Assembly (NCBI GenBank): GCA_021773365.1
Contig: JAJFKF010000100.1
Span: forward strand, 1-64,000
Direction of reading: 5' to 3'
Length of the DNA stretch: 64,000 bases
Origin: Gammaproteobacteria bacterium
GTDB lineage: Bacteria; Pseudomonadota; Gammaproteobacteria; Steroidobacterales; Steroidobacteraceae
Under the pieces are notes generated by a model, which was not told the DNA's origin, did not search any database, and saw nothing but the letters and a program-made list of their open reading frames with translations. Shown here piece after piece: positions 34,064 to 42,607 of the stretch. Numbering within the stretch: position 1 is the first letter of the stretch; each line of letters opens with the position of its first letter. Both the position numbers and the translations under genes were made by a program.

Positions 34064-36509
34064 AGCGTGCAATCCTGAAGCCAATGTACTGGGCCTTGCC
34101 GCCGAAACTGTCCCGCCAGGCCAGACGCAGATCCGTAACGTCCGTAGTCCGCCAGTTCGCACCGCGGATGACGCGAAGATTGCCGCTGGCGGGACCTGAG
34201 GGATCGGTGGCCGGGCCGGTGTCGAGCTCACGATACACCGTGTAGAAATCGTTTACCCATTCAGTGACATTGCCGTCCATGTCGAACAACCCCAGGGCGT
34301 TGGCGGCAAATTTACCCACCGGCGCGGTGGTCACGAAGCCATCGTCATAGCCGGCCAGTCCGGACGCCGGGGATGCCTGTACGAGGAGCGATGACTTGTC
34401 GCCGTAGTTCCCGGCATTGCGCGGAATGGGCAGGCTCTGCCCCCACTGGTAAATGCGCAGCTGCTCGCGGCCGGACTGGTGGCGTGCCCCCCACTCCCAC
34501 TCCGCTTCCGTGGGCAGGCGGTAGCCGGTATTCGCCGGCGCGGCCAGGCCCAGCACATCACCGCGCTGTTCATAGGCGGGCGGTAATCCCTCCTTCTTGC
34601 TCAGCCAGTTGCAGAAGTCCACTGCCTCGCGCCAGCTGAGACTGACCACCGGACGGTTGTCGACGTCGAGCGAGCGGTTCTTGACGATGCCGGACAGATG
34701 GTCGGGCTGGAACTGGCGAAATTCGGCGTTGGTTATTTCCTTTGTCGCCAGATAGAACAGCCGCTGCAGCGTTACCTGGCGCTGAGATTCATTGGTTCGC
34801 CGTCCGGCTTCGCGCCGGTCGCTGCCCATTGTATAGCTGCCGGTGGGCATCAGCCGCAGCTGTCCGCCAAGCGAAGTCGCAATGACATCCGGCGTGCGCG
34901 CCGCCTGGGCCTGCGCCGGCGTCAACAAACGATACTCCACCACCCGCGCCACACCCGGCTGCGGCGTCACCGTTGTGGTGTAGGTGAGATAGCCCTCGCG
35001 CCTGACCTCCACCTTCAACGCTGTTGATGGCAACTGCAGCGTCTGATTGGCGGCACCGCGGGACGTGCCGTCGACAAACAACTGCGCATCGGCAGGTTCA
35101 CCGCGCACGGTCACCTCGCCAAGAATGGGCGTCAGCTCCACGCTCATGGCGCTGCGCGCTGCTGCCTTGATTGGCACGGTGCGGCCGGCCGGCTCGTATC
35201 CGGGACGGGTGATCTGCACCGTGTAGGTGATGCCCGGCGCCAGGCTCACGTCCAGAGGCGTGCGCCCGCGGTAGCGTCCGGCAATAGCCACATCGGCGCC
35301 GGCAGGCTCGCTGCTGACAGTCAGCCGCCCGTCCGGCAGCCCCAATTCAACCGGCCCGATGGTCTGCGGTGTATCCGGCTGCACCTGAATGGTGCTTTCC
35401 CAGCGGCGGAATCCGGCGGCCTCCAGCCCCAGGGCGTGGGCGCCGGCATCGATGTCGGCCGTCAGTGGCGTAACGCCCAGATCCTCCCCGTTGAGCGTCA
35501 CGCGCGCGCCGGTCGGCTGCGATTCGATGGTCACCGGGCTGAAGTCCGGCGTGAGTCGCAGCGTCAGCGCTTGCTCGGCGCCGCCACCTTCCACCTCCAC
35601 CGTCTGCACCAGATCCTGATGCCGCGGCGCCCTGAGTGTGAATTCGCGCGTTCCGGCCTCGATCGGATATTCGCCCGGCACCTCACCCACGGCCTCGCCA
35701 TCGACCTCAAGCAGGGCGCTCACTGCACCGGTGTCGATTCGCACCTTGCCGGGGAGCTTGTGCAACTCAAGTCGCACCTGCTGATCTGCGGCCGCGGTGA
35801 CTTCGACCGGCTGGCGCAACGTTTCGTAGCCCTCGCGAGCGGCTACCACCGTGTAGTTGCCGGGTCGAAGCAGATAGTGCTCGCCGAAAGCCAGTTCAAA
35901 CCAGGCGCCTTCGAAGTTCACGTCCGCATCCTGCGGCTGGGCCTGCACCAGCACGGGACTTGAAGTCACCAGCAACCACAGCGCCGCTGCCAGCATCACC
36001 ACGCCGGCGCCCAAGGCCCAGCGCCACGATGGGCCACGCGCGCCGCGCGCCCCGCCCGCGCGCAGCAGTGGGCGGAAAGCGGTGCGCTGAATGGATTCCG
36101 TGCCGGCCTCCTCCGCACCCTCGGCATCGGCGGTGCCCTCGTCCACCACCGGTGGCTCGGTGAGATCCTGTCGTGCCTGTTCCACCTGCACGCGCGCGCG
36201 CGTGCCGTCGAGCAGGAAGAACACCAGTGCGTCGCCCACGCCCAGCACATCACCATGGGCGAGACGGCTGCGTTCCGTGAGGGACTGAGCGTTCAGTCGT
36301 GGTTGCAGCCCGTCCTGGTCCACCGGCTCGACATAGAGGCCGTGCTCGTCGGCGCCCAGGCGGGCAGCGACCGCGCCGCGCGCCAGGCCCGGCGCAATGA
36401 TTGCGGCATCCTCCCCGCCAATGGAAAACGGCAGCTCCGATGGCTGCAGAAGCCGCGCCGCGCCCTGATGCGCATGCAGTTCGATTTGCGGGGATGCCGA
36501 TGCGTTCAA
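34053..36509 (-). CDS. FHA-TM-PEGA(x5)-SUMF/formylglycine-fold protein
   Basis: An 818-aa bitopic protein with a TTG start overlapping the upstream stop (TTGA). A cytoplasmic degenerate FHA-like domain (about 15-115) is followed by a linker and TM about 166-186 (GAGVVMLAAALWLLVT). The periplasmic part has five PEGA-type repeats (about 195-555; e.g. VTIESQPTGARVTLNGEDLG, LTVSSEPAGADVAIAGRYRG) and a C-terminal formylglycine-generating-enzyme/SUMF1 fold (about 570-818; TGYRLPTEAEWEWGAR, NVTEWVNDFY, GFRIARY). The Cys pair needed for the FGE reaction is missing (RGANWRTTDVTDLR), so this domain is probably a binding module. It links cytoplasmic phospho-signals to the periplasm. Confidence 0.82.
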   Translation of the reverse strand: MNASASPQIELHAHQGAARLLQPSELPFSIGGEDAAIIAPGLARGAVAARLGADEHGLYVEPVDQDGLQPRLNAQSLTERSRLAHGDVLGVGDALVFFLLDGTRARVQVEQARQDLTEPPVVDEGTADAEGAEEAGTESIQRTAFRPLLRAGGARGARGPSWRWALGAGVVMLAAALWLLVTSSPVLVQAQPQDADVNFEGAWFELAFGEHYLLRPGNYTVVAAREGYETLRQPVEVTAAADQQVRLELHKLPGKVRIDTGAVSALLEVDGEAVGEVPGEYPIEAGTREFTLRAPRHQDLVQTVEVEGGGAEQALTLRLTPDFSPVTIESQPTGARVTLNGEDLGVTPLTADIDAGAHALGLEAAGFRRWESTIQVQPDTPQTIGPVELGLPDGRLTVSSEPAGADVAIAGRYRGRTPLDVSLAPGITYTVQITRPGYEPAGRTVPIKAAARSAMSVELTPILGEVTVRGEPADAQLFVDGTSRGAANQTLQLPSTALKVEVRREGYLTYTTTVTPQPGVARVVEYRLLTPAQAQAARTPDVIATSLGGQLRLMPTGSYTMGSDRREAGRRTNESQRQVTLQRLFYLATKEITNAEFRQFQPDHLSGIVKNRSLDVDNRPVVSLSWREAVDFCNWLSKKEGLPPAYEQRGDVLGLAAPANTGYRLPTEAEWEWGARHQSGREQLRIYQWGQSLPIPRNAGNYGDKSSLLVQASPASGLAGYDDGFVTTAPVGKFAANALGLFDMDGNVTEWVNDFYTVYRELDTGPATDPSGPASGNLRVIRGANWRTTDVTDLRLAWRDSFGGKAQYIGFRIARYAQ

Positions 36510-38035
36510 ATCTGCTCCTCACACTGTACCGTCAGCGGGTCCGGGCTCTGCCCTGGCAACACTGTAAATTCCTTGCGCACATCGCGATAGCCCTGGCGGG
36601 TGCCGACCGCCACGTAACGGCCCGGCAGCAGTTCCATGCGATGCTGCGCGAATGCACCCAGTTCGGCCACCCGATTGATGACCACCCGGGTCTGGCTGTC
36701 GGATCGGAGCACCACCTGTACCGGGGTCCGTGCCCGCTGCAGCAGCCCGGAGAGCTTTTCGATCTGGTCCTCGAGCACCGGCCCGGGTCCGGGAATCTGC
36801 CCGGCGGAGGACAGCAACGCCTCGGCCTGGCCGCGCACCGCCGCTGAAAGCAACCGCTCGGGCTGACCGAGAAGATTGTCGAACTGCTGATGGATGGCCA
36901 GGCGGGGCTCTACGCGCGCCGTGCCCTGCAGGGCAAATTGCAGCGCAGGGTCCACTTTCAGCGCCGCTTCGTACTCGTTGAGCGCTGCCTGCCACTGCTC
37001 GGCCCGCTCGAACTGCTCCGCCTGGCGCTGATACGCCAGAACCTGCTGCTGACGCTCCAGTTCTGCAGCGCGCGCGCGCGCATCCTGGATTTGCGCAGCG
37101 GAGGGCCGGATGCGCGCGGCACGGTCCAGCGCCGCGCGCGCCGCGGCCGGATCATCGGCGGCCAGCGCCTGCATGGCCTGCGACATCGCCGCAGCGAAAC
37201 TATCGGCGGCAATCCGGCCCTGCACACGAGCCAGTCCGTCACTGGCAGCGGTCATGTCCGCATCGAGCGCCAGCACCTGCTTGTAACCTTCCACGGCGGT
37301 GGACAGTTCGCCCTGGCGCTCGGCCTCGGTGGCGCGTGCGGTCAGGGCAAAGACCTCATCGAGCGTGCCTGCCCGCTCAAGGCCGCGGGTGGCAGTCTGA
37401 TCATCGGGCTCGATCTCCAGCACCGTCTCAAAGGCCTGGCGCGCAGCGGTGCTCTGCCCTTCCGCCAGGGCTGTCGAACCGGCGGCAAGCTGCTCGCGCA
37501 CGATGCGATCGGCGGTCTCGGCCACTTGCTGCAGATGGTCCAAGGCGTTCTTGTAGCCTTCCCGGGCTGCGGAGTACTCCCGCACTTCGAATTGCTTCAG
37601 TGCCTGCTCCCCCGCTGTGCGCGCCAGCGCCAGCGGCTGTGGCGCCCATTGCCCGGCCCCACGCTTCTCGAAGGAGGCCAGCAGGGCTTCGTAGGCGCCG
37701 CGGGATTGCTCGGCCCGGTCCATTTCCAGGGCGAGCTGCAGATAGTCAATTTTCTCCGGTATCTCCGGCTCGGCGGGAACTGCCTGCGCCGCCGGCTGCT
37801 CTTCGGCGGGCCCCGCTGGGGCAGTGCCTGTACCGGCGACAGGCAGCGGCTGTTCAACGACGTCGGGCAGAAATACGAAGACGCCCACAGCCAGCACAAT
37901 GAGTACCAGCAGGGCCAGGCCGATCAACCCATAGCGTGACCCTTCCCGGGCGGCGGATGCGGTCGCGCCGGCCCGCGCCTTGGGGCGCAGGATGGACTTA
38001 ACAACCACCTGGTCCTGTGATTCCTGTTCGGGCAT
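36506..38035 (-). CDS. bitopic TPR protein of the cluster
   Basis: A 509-aa protein. The ATG is preceded by GGAG. It has a short cytoplasmic tail with basic residues (KSILRPKARAG), TM about 37-57 (IGLALLVLIVLAVGVFVFLP), a Pro/Ala-rich stalk (about 65-95), then TPR-like helices to about 400 (e.g. AARQAFETVLEIEPDD, ALNEYEAALKVDPALQFAL). The C-terminal 100 residues form a beta-rich PEGA-like end (RMELLPGRYVAVGTRQGYRD). The PEGA-type end matches the next gene and suggests the two bind each other or the same ligand. Confidence 0.75.
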   Translation of the reverse strand: MPEQESQDQVVVKSILRPKARAGATASAAREGSRYGLIGLALLVLIVLAVGVFVFLPDVVEQPLPVAGTGTAPAGPAEEQPAAQAVPAEPEIPEKIDYLQLALEMDRAEQSRGAYEALLASFEKRGAGQWAPQPLALARTAGEQALKQFEVREYSAAREGYKNALDHLQQVAETADRIVREQLAAGSTALAEGQSTAARQAFETVLEIEPDDQTATRGLERAGTLDEVFALTARATEAERQGELSTAVEGYKQVLALDADMTAASDGLARVQGRIAADSFAAAMSQAMQALAADDPAAARAALDRAARIRPSAAQIQDARARAAELERQQQVLAYQRQAEQFERAEQWQAALNEYEAALKVDPALQFALQGTARVEPRLAIHQQFDNLLGQPERLLSAAVRGQAEALLSSAGQIPGPGPVLEDQIEKLSGLLQRARTPVQVVLRSDSQTRVVINRVAELGAFAQHRMELLPGRYVAVGTRQGYRDVRKEFTVLPGQSPDPLTVQCEEQI

Positions 38036-38153
38036 GCCCCTACTCCGGAGACGCGTCCGCCTATCTTGTAAGGCGCCACCGATGTGCGCAATGGGCAAAT
38101 GGTCTGCAGCGCGCTGTTACCGCTCGCGCAGTCCGGTACTTGTTCCTGTTCAA

Positions 38154-39509
38154 TCAGGTCTGCGGCGGACTTGCGGCCGCCTTGTCGGGTTCCGGTGTGG
38201 ACGTCGATGTGGTTGTCGCCGCTGCCGGATCCAGCGGATCGGCGGCCGGATCCAGCCCGCCGGTGTCCTGCCTGTACAACTCCCGCAGCATCTCGCGCCA
38301 TTCGCGGTATTGATCTTCAGCCGTACCGGTGAGCCTGAGCGTGCGCCCCTCCACCTCCATCACCCGCGGCGCCACTTCAGCGTTGAAGGAACTGGCCAGC
38401 TCCTGGATCGCCGCGGTGTGAATCTTGGCGTTGGCGCGCTTCTTCAGGCCGCTGAGAATGCCGGCCATGCCGCCTGCATAGGCGGTGTAGCGCAACGCCT
38501 GTTCAATGCTCTGGCAGCCGTAGTCACCGGGCCCGCACTGCGAGGAAGCGAGCAAACCACCGAGGATGGCGGCCGCGCCCATGATCATGCGCGTACGTGC
38601 CTGGCCCTTGAGGCGCTCCTCTTTCTCGATCTCATCGTAGCTGTAGCGCCGCCAGCTGCCGTAGGGCTCGATCACCGTGTCGGAGAAATTGTCGTACTGA
38701 TCACTTACTGTGTCGATCAACGCCCCGTCGCGCTCGCGAATGCGATGCACGCGCTCGAAGATCGGGTCGTTCATCGCCGGCAGGCGTGCCACCTCGAAGC
38801 GGCCCTTTGATTCCTCGGCGAGATAGCCCTCAAAGGCATCCGGCGCCAGGTCCTGCGCAAAGCGCAGTTCGGTTACGCGGCGAATCCCACGCAGGTCCGC
38901 AGAGTTGAAGGCCTGGCGGGCGGCCACCATGTCGTTGGCAATCATCGAGTACAGGTTCTGGAACGGATCGCGCCGCCGCAGGGCCGCATCGCTCATATAG
39001 GAACCGATGTCGGCCGGGGACTCATACCGTTTGTTCTTCAGCCAGGTGCGGCCGGTGGAATCCTCCACCGCGATTTCCAGCCCCAGATACTTGCCGTCGG
39101 AACGCTCGATGCGCCCGGTCACGATCACGTCAACGAACTCCGCGGTGGCCGGAATGACTCGCACCGCGCCCCACTGACCGGATTCCTCCAGCGTGTCACG
39201 CAGCAGCGCGGCGAATACCCGCGCCTCGGTACGGCGCACGTCCGGGTAAATGCGCTCTTTCTGCTGCAGGGCCTCGTTGCTCTCCAGTTCTTCAGTAACG
39301 CCCGGGTCAAACACCCGCACGCCCACATCGAGAAGCTCGGCCTGCGGAACCGCCCGCGTCGGTTGTACCGGATGCACCTTCGGCAATGGCCGGGTTTCAC
39401 TCACCACACAGCCGCCCAGCGCCAGCAGCATCACGGCGCCAAGCAGCGCCGGGGCGCCCGTGCGCAGCACCCGGCCTCCGTCGTCAGTCTGTAGCTTTTC
39501 GCGTTTCAT
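38154..39509 (-). CDS. large lipoprotein of unknown function
   Basis: A 451-aa lipoprotein with signal sequence and lipobox LALGGC (Cys about 34). The mature N-terminal half (PQAELLDVGVRVFDPGV; EFVDVIVTGRIERSDG; LGLEIAVEDSTGRTW) resembles outer-membrane assembly-type lipoproteins that present a beta-sandwich. A hydrophobic Gly/Ala-rich hairpin (about 285-340, MIMGAAAILGGLLASS and YTAYAGGMAGILSGL) could insert into a membrane. The C-tail is Thr/Pro-rich. Nothing catalytic is seen. Gaps to neighbours are 92 and 118 bp, so an internal promoter is possible. Confidence 0.68.
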   Translation of the reverse strand: MKREKLQTDDGGRVLRTGAPALLGAVMLLALGGCVVSETRPLPKVHPVQPTRAVPQAELLDVGVRVFDPGVTEELESNEALQQKERIYPDVRRTEARVFAALLRDTLEESGQWGAVRVIPATAEFVDVIVTGRIERSDGKYLGLEIAVEDSTGRTWLKNKRYESPADIGSYMSDAALRRRDPFQNLYSMIANDMVAARQAFNSADLRGIRRVTELRFAQDLAPDAFEGYLAEESKGRFEVARLPAMNDPIFERVHRIRERDGALIDTVSDQYDNFSDTVIEPYGSWRRYSYDEIEKEERLKGQARTRMIMGAAAILGGLLASSQCGPGDYGCQSIEQALRYTAYAGGMAGILSGLKKRANAKIHTAAIQELASSFNAEVAPRVMEVEGRTLRLTGTAEDQYREWREMLRELYRQDTGGLDPAADPLDPAAATTTSTSTPEPDKAAASPPQT

Positions 39510-39600
39510 AAATGGTCAGCCCAGGTTGTTCAGCGCCCATACTCCGCAGCGTCGGTTTCGCACCGACACCGTGCCTTCGCTCTCCCACCCTGTTGCCAGT

Positions 39601-40509
39601 CTATTTCTGCACGTTCTTCTTGTAATTGATGTACTCCTTCCACAGCTTCTCGCGCAGCTCCGGATCAGTTTCCTTCTCCGCCGCCTCGCGCAGCTGCCGC
39701 GCAATGACATCGTCATCACGCCCATCGGGTACATCGGCTGGCGCCGTGCTGGGGCCGGAGCCCACGCGACCGCCGCCCCTGCCGCCGCCGCCACCGGACT
39801 GCAGATCGCCCGGTGCACGCGCGGTCTCACCGCTGCCACTTTGACCCTGCTGCAGATCGCCGTCGCGCGATCCGGCTTCACCGCTGCCGCTGCCACCTTC
39901 GCCGCCCTCGCCTCCGGGACCGCCGCCACCGCCATTGCGCGCTACCCGCGCATCGCGCTCTCTTGCAATGCGCTCACGTTCCTTGCGAATGGTTTCATCG
40001 AAGTCGCCCAGAGACTCGTTCATCTCCCGGTCGACCTGCGCGCGACGTTCGGCGTCGGTTTGTGCCGCCTGCGGCACGCTCGGTCCCTGGCCTTGACCTT
40101 CCCCTTGGCCTTCACCCTGCTGCGCGGTGCCGCTACCTGCGCCGGCGGAACCGGAAGCCGACCCCGAACCGTCCGCCGCACCTGCTGAGCCGGATTCGTC
40201 GCCACTCTGACTGCCGGTCTGACTGCCGGTCTGACTACCGGATTCGCTGCCGCTGCTGCCGCCCGTACGGCCGGAAGTGGAACCCGGCAGCGAGCCACCC
40301 GTGGGCATGGGCAGGCCACCGCCACCCGCGCTGCCTCCACTGGAACCGCCAGGACTGCCGCCGGAGCTGCCGGAACTCCCACCGCTGTCGCCGGGCGTGG
40401 GCATGGGAATACCGCCGCCGCCGCTGCTACCTCCGCCGGAAGAAGTGGTGGCGCAACCAGCCGCCAGAGCTGAGGCGGCGAGGAGAACTGGAATGAGATA
40501 TGGCTTCAT
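39601..40509 (-). CDS. Gly/Ser-rich low-complexity lipoprotein
   Basis: A 302-aa lipoprotein (lipobox LAAGC, Cys19). About 20-150 is a low-complexity Gly/Ser/Pro region with repeats such as GSQTGSQTGSQSG and GEGQGEGQGQG. A charged helix follows (about 155-195, RRAQVDREMNESL; RKERERIARERDARVARN), a second Gly-rich block, and a conserved-looking C-terminal helix (DDDVIARQLREAAEKETDPE) ending KKNVQK. The design, lipid anchor plus flexible spacer plus helix, suits a long tether between membranes or peptidoglycan. Codon use is in line with neighbours. Confidence 0.68.
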   Translation of the reverse strand: MKPYLIPVLLAASALAAGCATTSSGGGSSGGGGIPMPTPGDSGGSSGSSGGSPGGSSGGSAGGGGLPMPTGGSLPGSTSGRTGGSSGSESGSQTGSQTGSQSGDESGSAGAADGSGSASGSAGAGSGTAQQGEGQGEGQGQGPSVPQAAQTDAERRAQVDREMNESLGDFDETIRKERERIARERDARVARNGGGGGPGGEGGEGGSGSGEAGSRDGDLQQGQSGSGETARAPGDLQSGGGGGRGGGRVGSGPSTAPADVPDGRDDDVIARQLREAAEKETDPELREKLWKEYINYKKNVQK

Positions 40510-40518
40510 GGGGCCTCC

Positions 40519-41259
40519 TCACTGTGCAGCGGCGGTGGCCAGGTCCGCGCCCGACAGAAAATCGCGCAGCTGCATCGCCATACGACCGCAGGCAGTGTTC
40601 TGCACCCGTGCAATGAAGGGAATCGGCACGATGGCGCCGACAATCGCGGAAGTGCCGGTCACATTGGTGGTGACCGTACCCACCGAACGGGTTTCCTGCA
40701 GATCCCAGATGGTGGCGATGTAGTCGGATTCCTTCTCCCACCATCCGAAGCCCAGGCAACCGGCGCCGCCCGGGCCCGCGCCGCAGGCAATGCTGCCGCC
40801 GCCGTCGGTCTTGCGGGTGACGCCGTCGAGCCAGACGATGTAACGCACTCCGGTCTCGGCGATGCGCTCGGCAACACCCGGGCGCTCGAACAGGGTCGCC
40901 AGTGATTCAGGCCGCGTGGGCGCGGTGGAGGGTTCGAACCAGGGAAACAACTGATCGATGAACTGCCGGTTGTCGCGAATGGCGAAACCCCTGCGGCTGT
41001 CGCTGTCCGAAGACAGTTTCGAACCAACGCAGTCGGTGAAGCCTTCCTCGGTACCCGTGCCTTCGATATGCGGCTTGGCCAGCAACACCACGGCCTCATG
41101 AGCAGCGATGACGGTGGCGTACTCACGGCTTTCCTGCAGACGCGCGCTCATGCAGCCGGCTACGAGAAACGCAGGTAAAAGGGCAAGCAGCCGTACGGCG
41201 GCGACTCTGGCGGAGGCGCCGTGCATGCACGGCACCGGAGCGACATCAATACGGCTCAT
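40519..41259 (-). CDS. lipoprotein, first gene of the VWA/channel cluster
   Basis: A 246-aa protein starting at the ATG with a perfect AGGAGG 5-6 nt upstream; the frame continues upstream to 41412 but without an SD. The leader ends in lipobox FLVAGC (Cys about 36). The mature domain includes FAIRDNRQFIDQLFPWFEPS, ETGVRYIVWLDGVTRK and CLGFGWWEKESDYIATIWDL, reminiscent of LpoB/CsgG-like subunits that sense the cell wall, but no firm match is claimed. A -10-like TATACT on the minus strand (41331-41326) lies upstream; its -35 is poor. It is only 9 bp from the Gly-rich gene. Confidence 0.68.
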   Translation of the reverse strand: MSRIDVAPVPCMHGASARVAAVRLLALLPAFLVAGCMSARLQESREYATVIAAHEAVVLLAKPHIEGTGTEEGFTDCVGSKLSSDSDSRRGFAIRDNRQFIDQLFPWFEPSTAPTRPESLATLFERPGVAERIAETGVRYIVWLDGVTRKTDGGGSIACGAGPGGAGCLGFGWWEKESDYIATIWDLQETRSVGTVTTNVTGTSAIVGAIVPIPFIARVQNTACGRMAMQLRDFLSGADLATAAAQ

Positions 41260-41418
41260 GCCGGCCTCCTGTTCAACGCGGCGGGCTGGATTATCCGCAA
41301 CTCCCTGCGGGCCGGTTGCGGTTCGAGTATACGCCAGCCCCTTATAGATAATAGAGACCGGCCCGGCCCCCGACTTGTTCCACCACCGCGAGCTCCGACG
41401 CAATATTTTCATAACGGA

Positions 41419-42549
41419 TTAGAATAATTTCAGTTGACCGTCGGCGCGTGGCGGCGCACGAAAATACGCCGTGGACAACGCAGCGCGTGCTGTCCGGTTC
41501 AGGTCCAGCCGACGGCAGGCCACCTGGAAGCGATGCGCAATCAGTTGCGCATACGCACCATCACCACGCATGCGCGAACCGAATCCCGGGTCATTCTCCC
41601 GCCCGCCGCGCATCTGCCGGATCAGCGACATCACATGATCGGCGCGCAGCGGCAGATGCGCCCGCAGCCATTGATCGAACAAGCCCTTCACTTCATGGGG
41701 TAAACGCAGCATGACGAAGCCGGCCCACCGGGCGCCAGCCTGCGCCGCCGCCTCCAGCACCCGTTCGATCTCCTGGTCGTTGACGGCCGGAATGACGGGC
41801 GCCATGAGCACGCCAACGGGGATTCCGGCGTTGTTTAAATGCCTCACCACCTGCAGTCGGGCTGCGGGTGACGGTGCCCGGGGCTCCAGCCCGCGCTTGA
41901 GTGCCGGGTCGAGAGTGGTGATGCTGACGTACACCGCTGCCAGCGCGTCCCGAGCCAGATCAGCCAGGATGTCGGCATCCCGCTCGATCAGCCGCCCCTT
42001 GGTCACGATGGTCACCGGGTGCCGGCAGCGCTGCAGCACCTCCAGAATGGATCGCGTTACGTTAAGTCTGTGCTCGATGGGCTGGTAGGGATCGGTATTG
42101 GACCCCAGCGCGATGGGGCTGCAGACGTAGCCGGGGCGGCTCAGCGCCTGCTCGAGCAGCTGCGCGGCGTTTTGTTTGTAGAAAAGTTTTGTTTCAAAAT
42201 CCAGGCCGGGGGAAAGATTGACGTAGGCGTGCGCGGGACGAGCGTAGCAGTAGATGCACCCATGCTCGCATCCCCGGTACGGATTGATGGACTGCTCGAA
42301 GGGAATGTCGGGAGACTTGTTGTGACTGATGATGCTGCGGGCTGCCTCGGCCATGACGGTGGTGGGCAGCGGCGGCAGTTCGTCGGCTGCGGCGGGATCA
42401 TTGTCTGCTCCCCGCAAGCTGGTTTGTTCCGCCGACAGGTCCGGCTGCGACCAGCCATCGTCGACAGACTCGACATGGCGGGATTCAAAGCGCCCTTGCG
42501 GATTGGACAGGGCGCCACGGCCTTTGCGAAATTCGGGTGGGCGGCTCAT
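41419..42549 (-). CDS. PA0069-type (SPL-like) radical SAM protein
   Basis: A 376-aa radical SAM enzyme with cluster cysteines Cys94, Cys98 and Cys101 in CEHGCIYCYARPAH. The N-terminal KGRGALSNPQGRFE and the motif GSNTDPYQPIE match the PA0069 family, which is related to spore photoproduct lyase SplB. The N-terminus is a long disordered segment (about 25-60). The substrate in non-sporulating bacteria is unknown; a DNA-repair role is often assumed. The upstream side is an open 58-bp gap to the MFS gene on the same strand. Confidence 0.9.
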   Translation of the reverse strand: MSRPPEFRKGRGALSNPQGRFESRHVESVDDGWSQPDLSAEQTSLRGADNDPAAADELPPLPTTVMAEAARSIISHNKSPDIPFEQSINPYRGCEHGCIYCYARPAHAYVNLSPGLDFETKLFYKQNAAQLLEQALSRPGYVCSPIALGSNTDPYQPIEHRLNVTRSILEVLQRCRHPVTIVTKGRLIERDADILADLARDALAAVYVSITTLDPALKRGLEPRAPSPAARLQVVRHLNNAGIPVGVLMAPVIPAVNDQEIERVLEAAAQAGARWAGFVMLRLPHEVKGLFDQWLRAHLPLRADHVMSLIRQMRGGRENDPGFGSRMRGDGAYAQLIAHRFQVACRRLDLNRTARAALSTAYFRAPPRADGQLKLF

Positions 42550-42607
42550 GAGCTGTATGAATATACAGCCCCCTCGCCAGCTGGCACAAGGCCGCCCGCC
42601 ACTTCGC

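Noticed and set aside
34053..34800. Active formylglycine-generating enzyme or sulfatase maturation
   Set aside because: The catalytic Cys pair is missing and no sulfatase gene is nearby.
28708..41259. Zorya, type VI secretion or Tol-Pal identity for the VWA/channel cluster
   Set aside because: No ZorC/ZorD helicase, no TssB/TssC/Hcp/VgrG, and no TolA/TolB/Pal were found; only the channel protein is shared in type.
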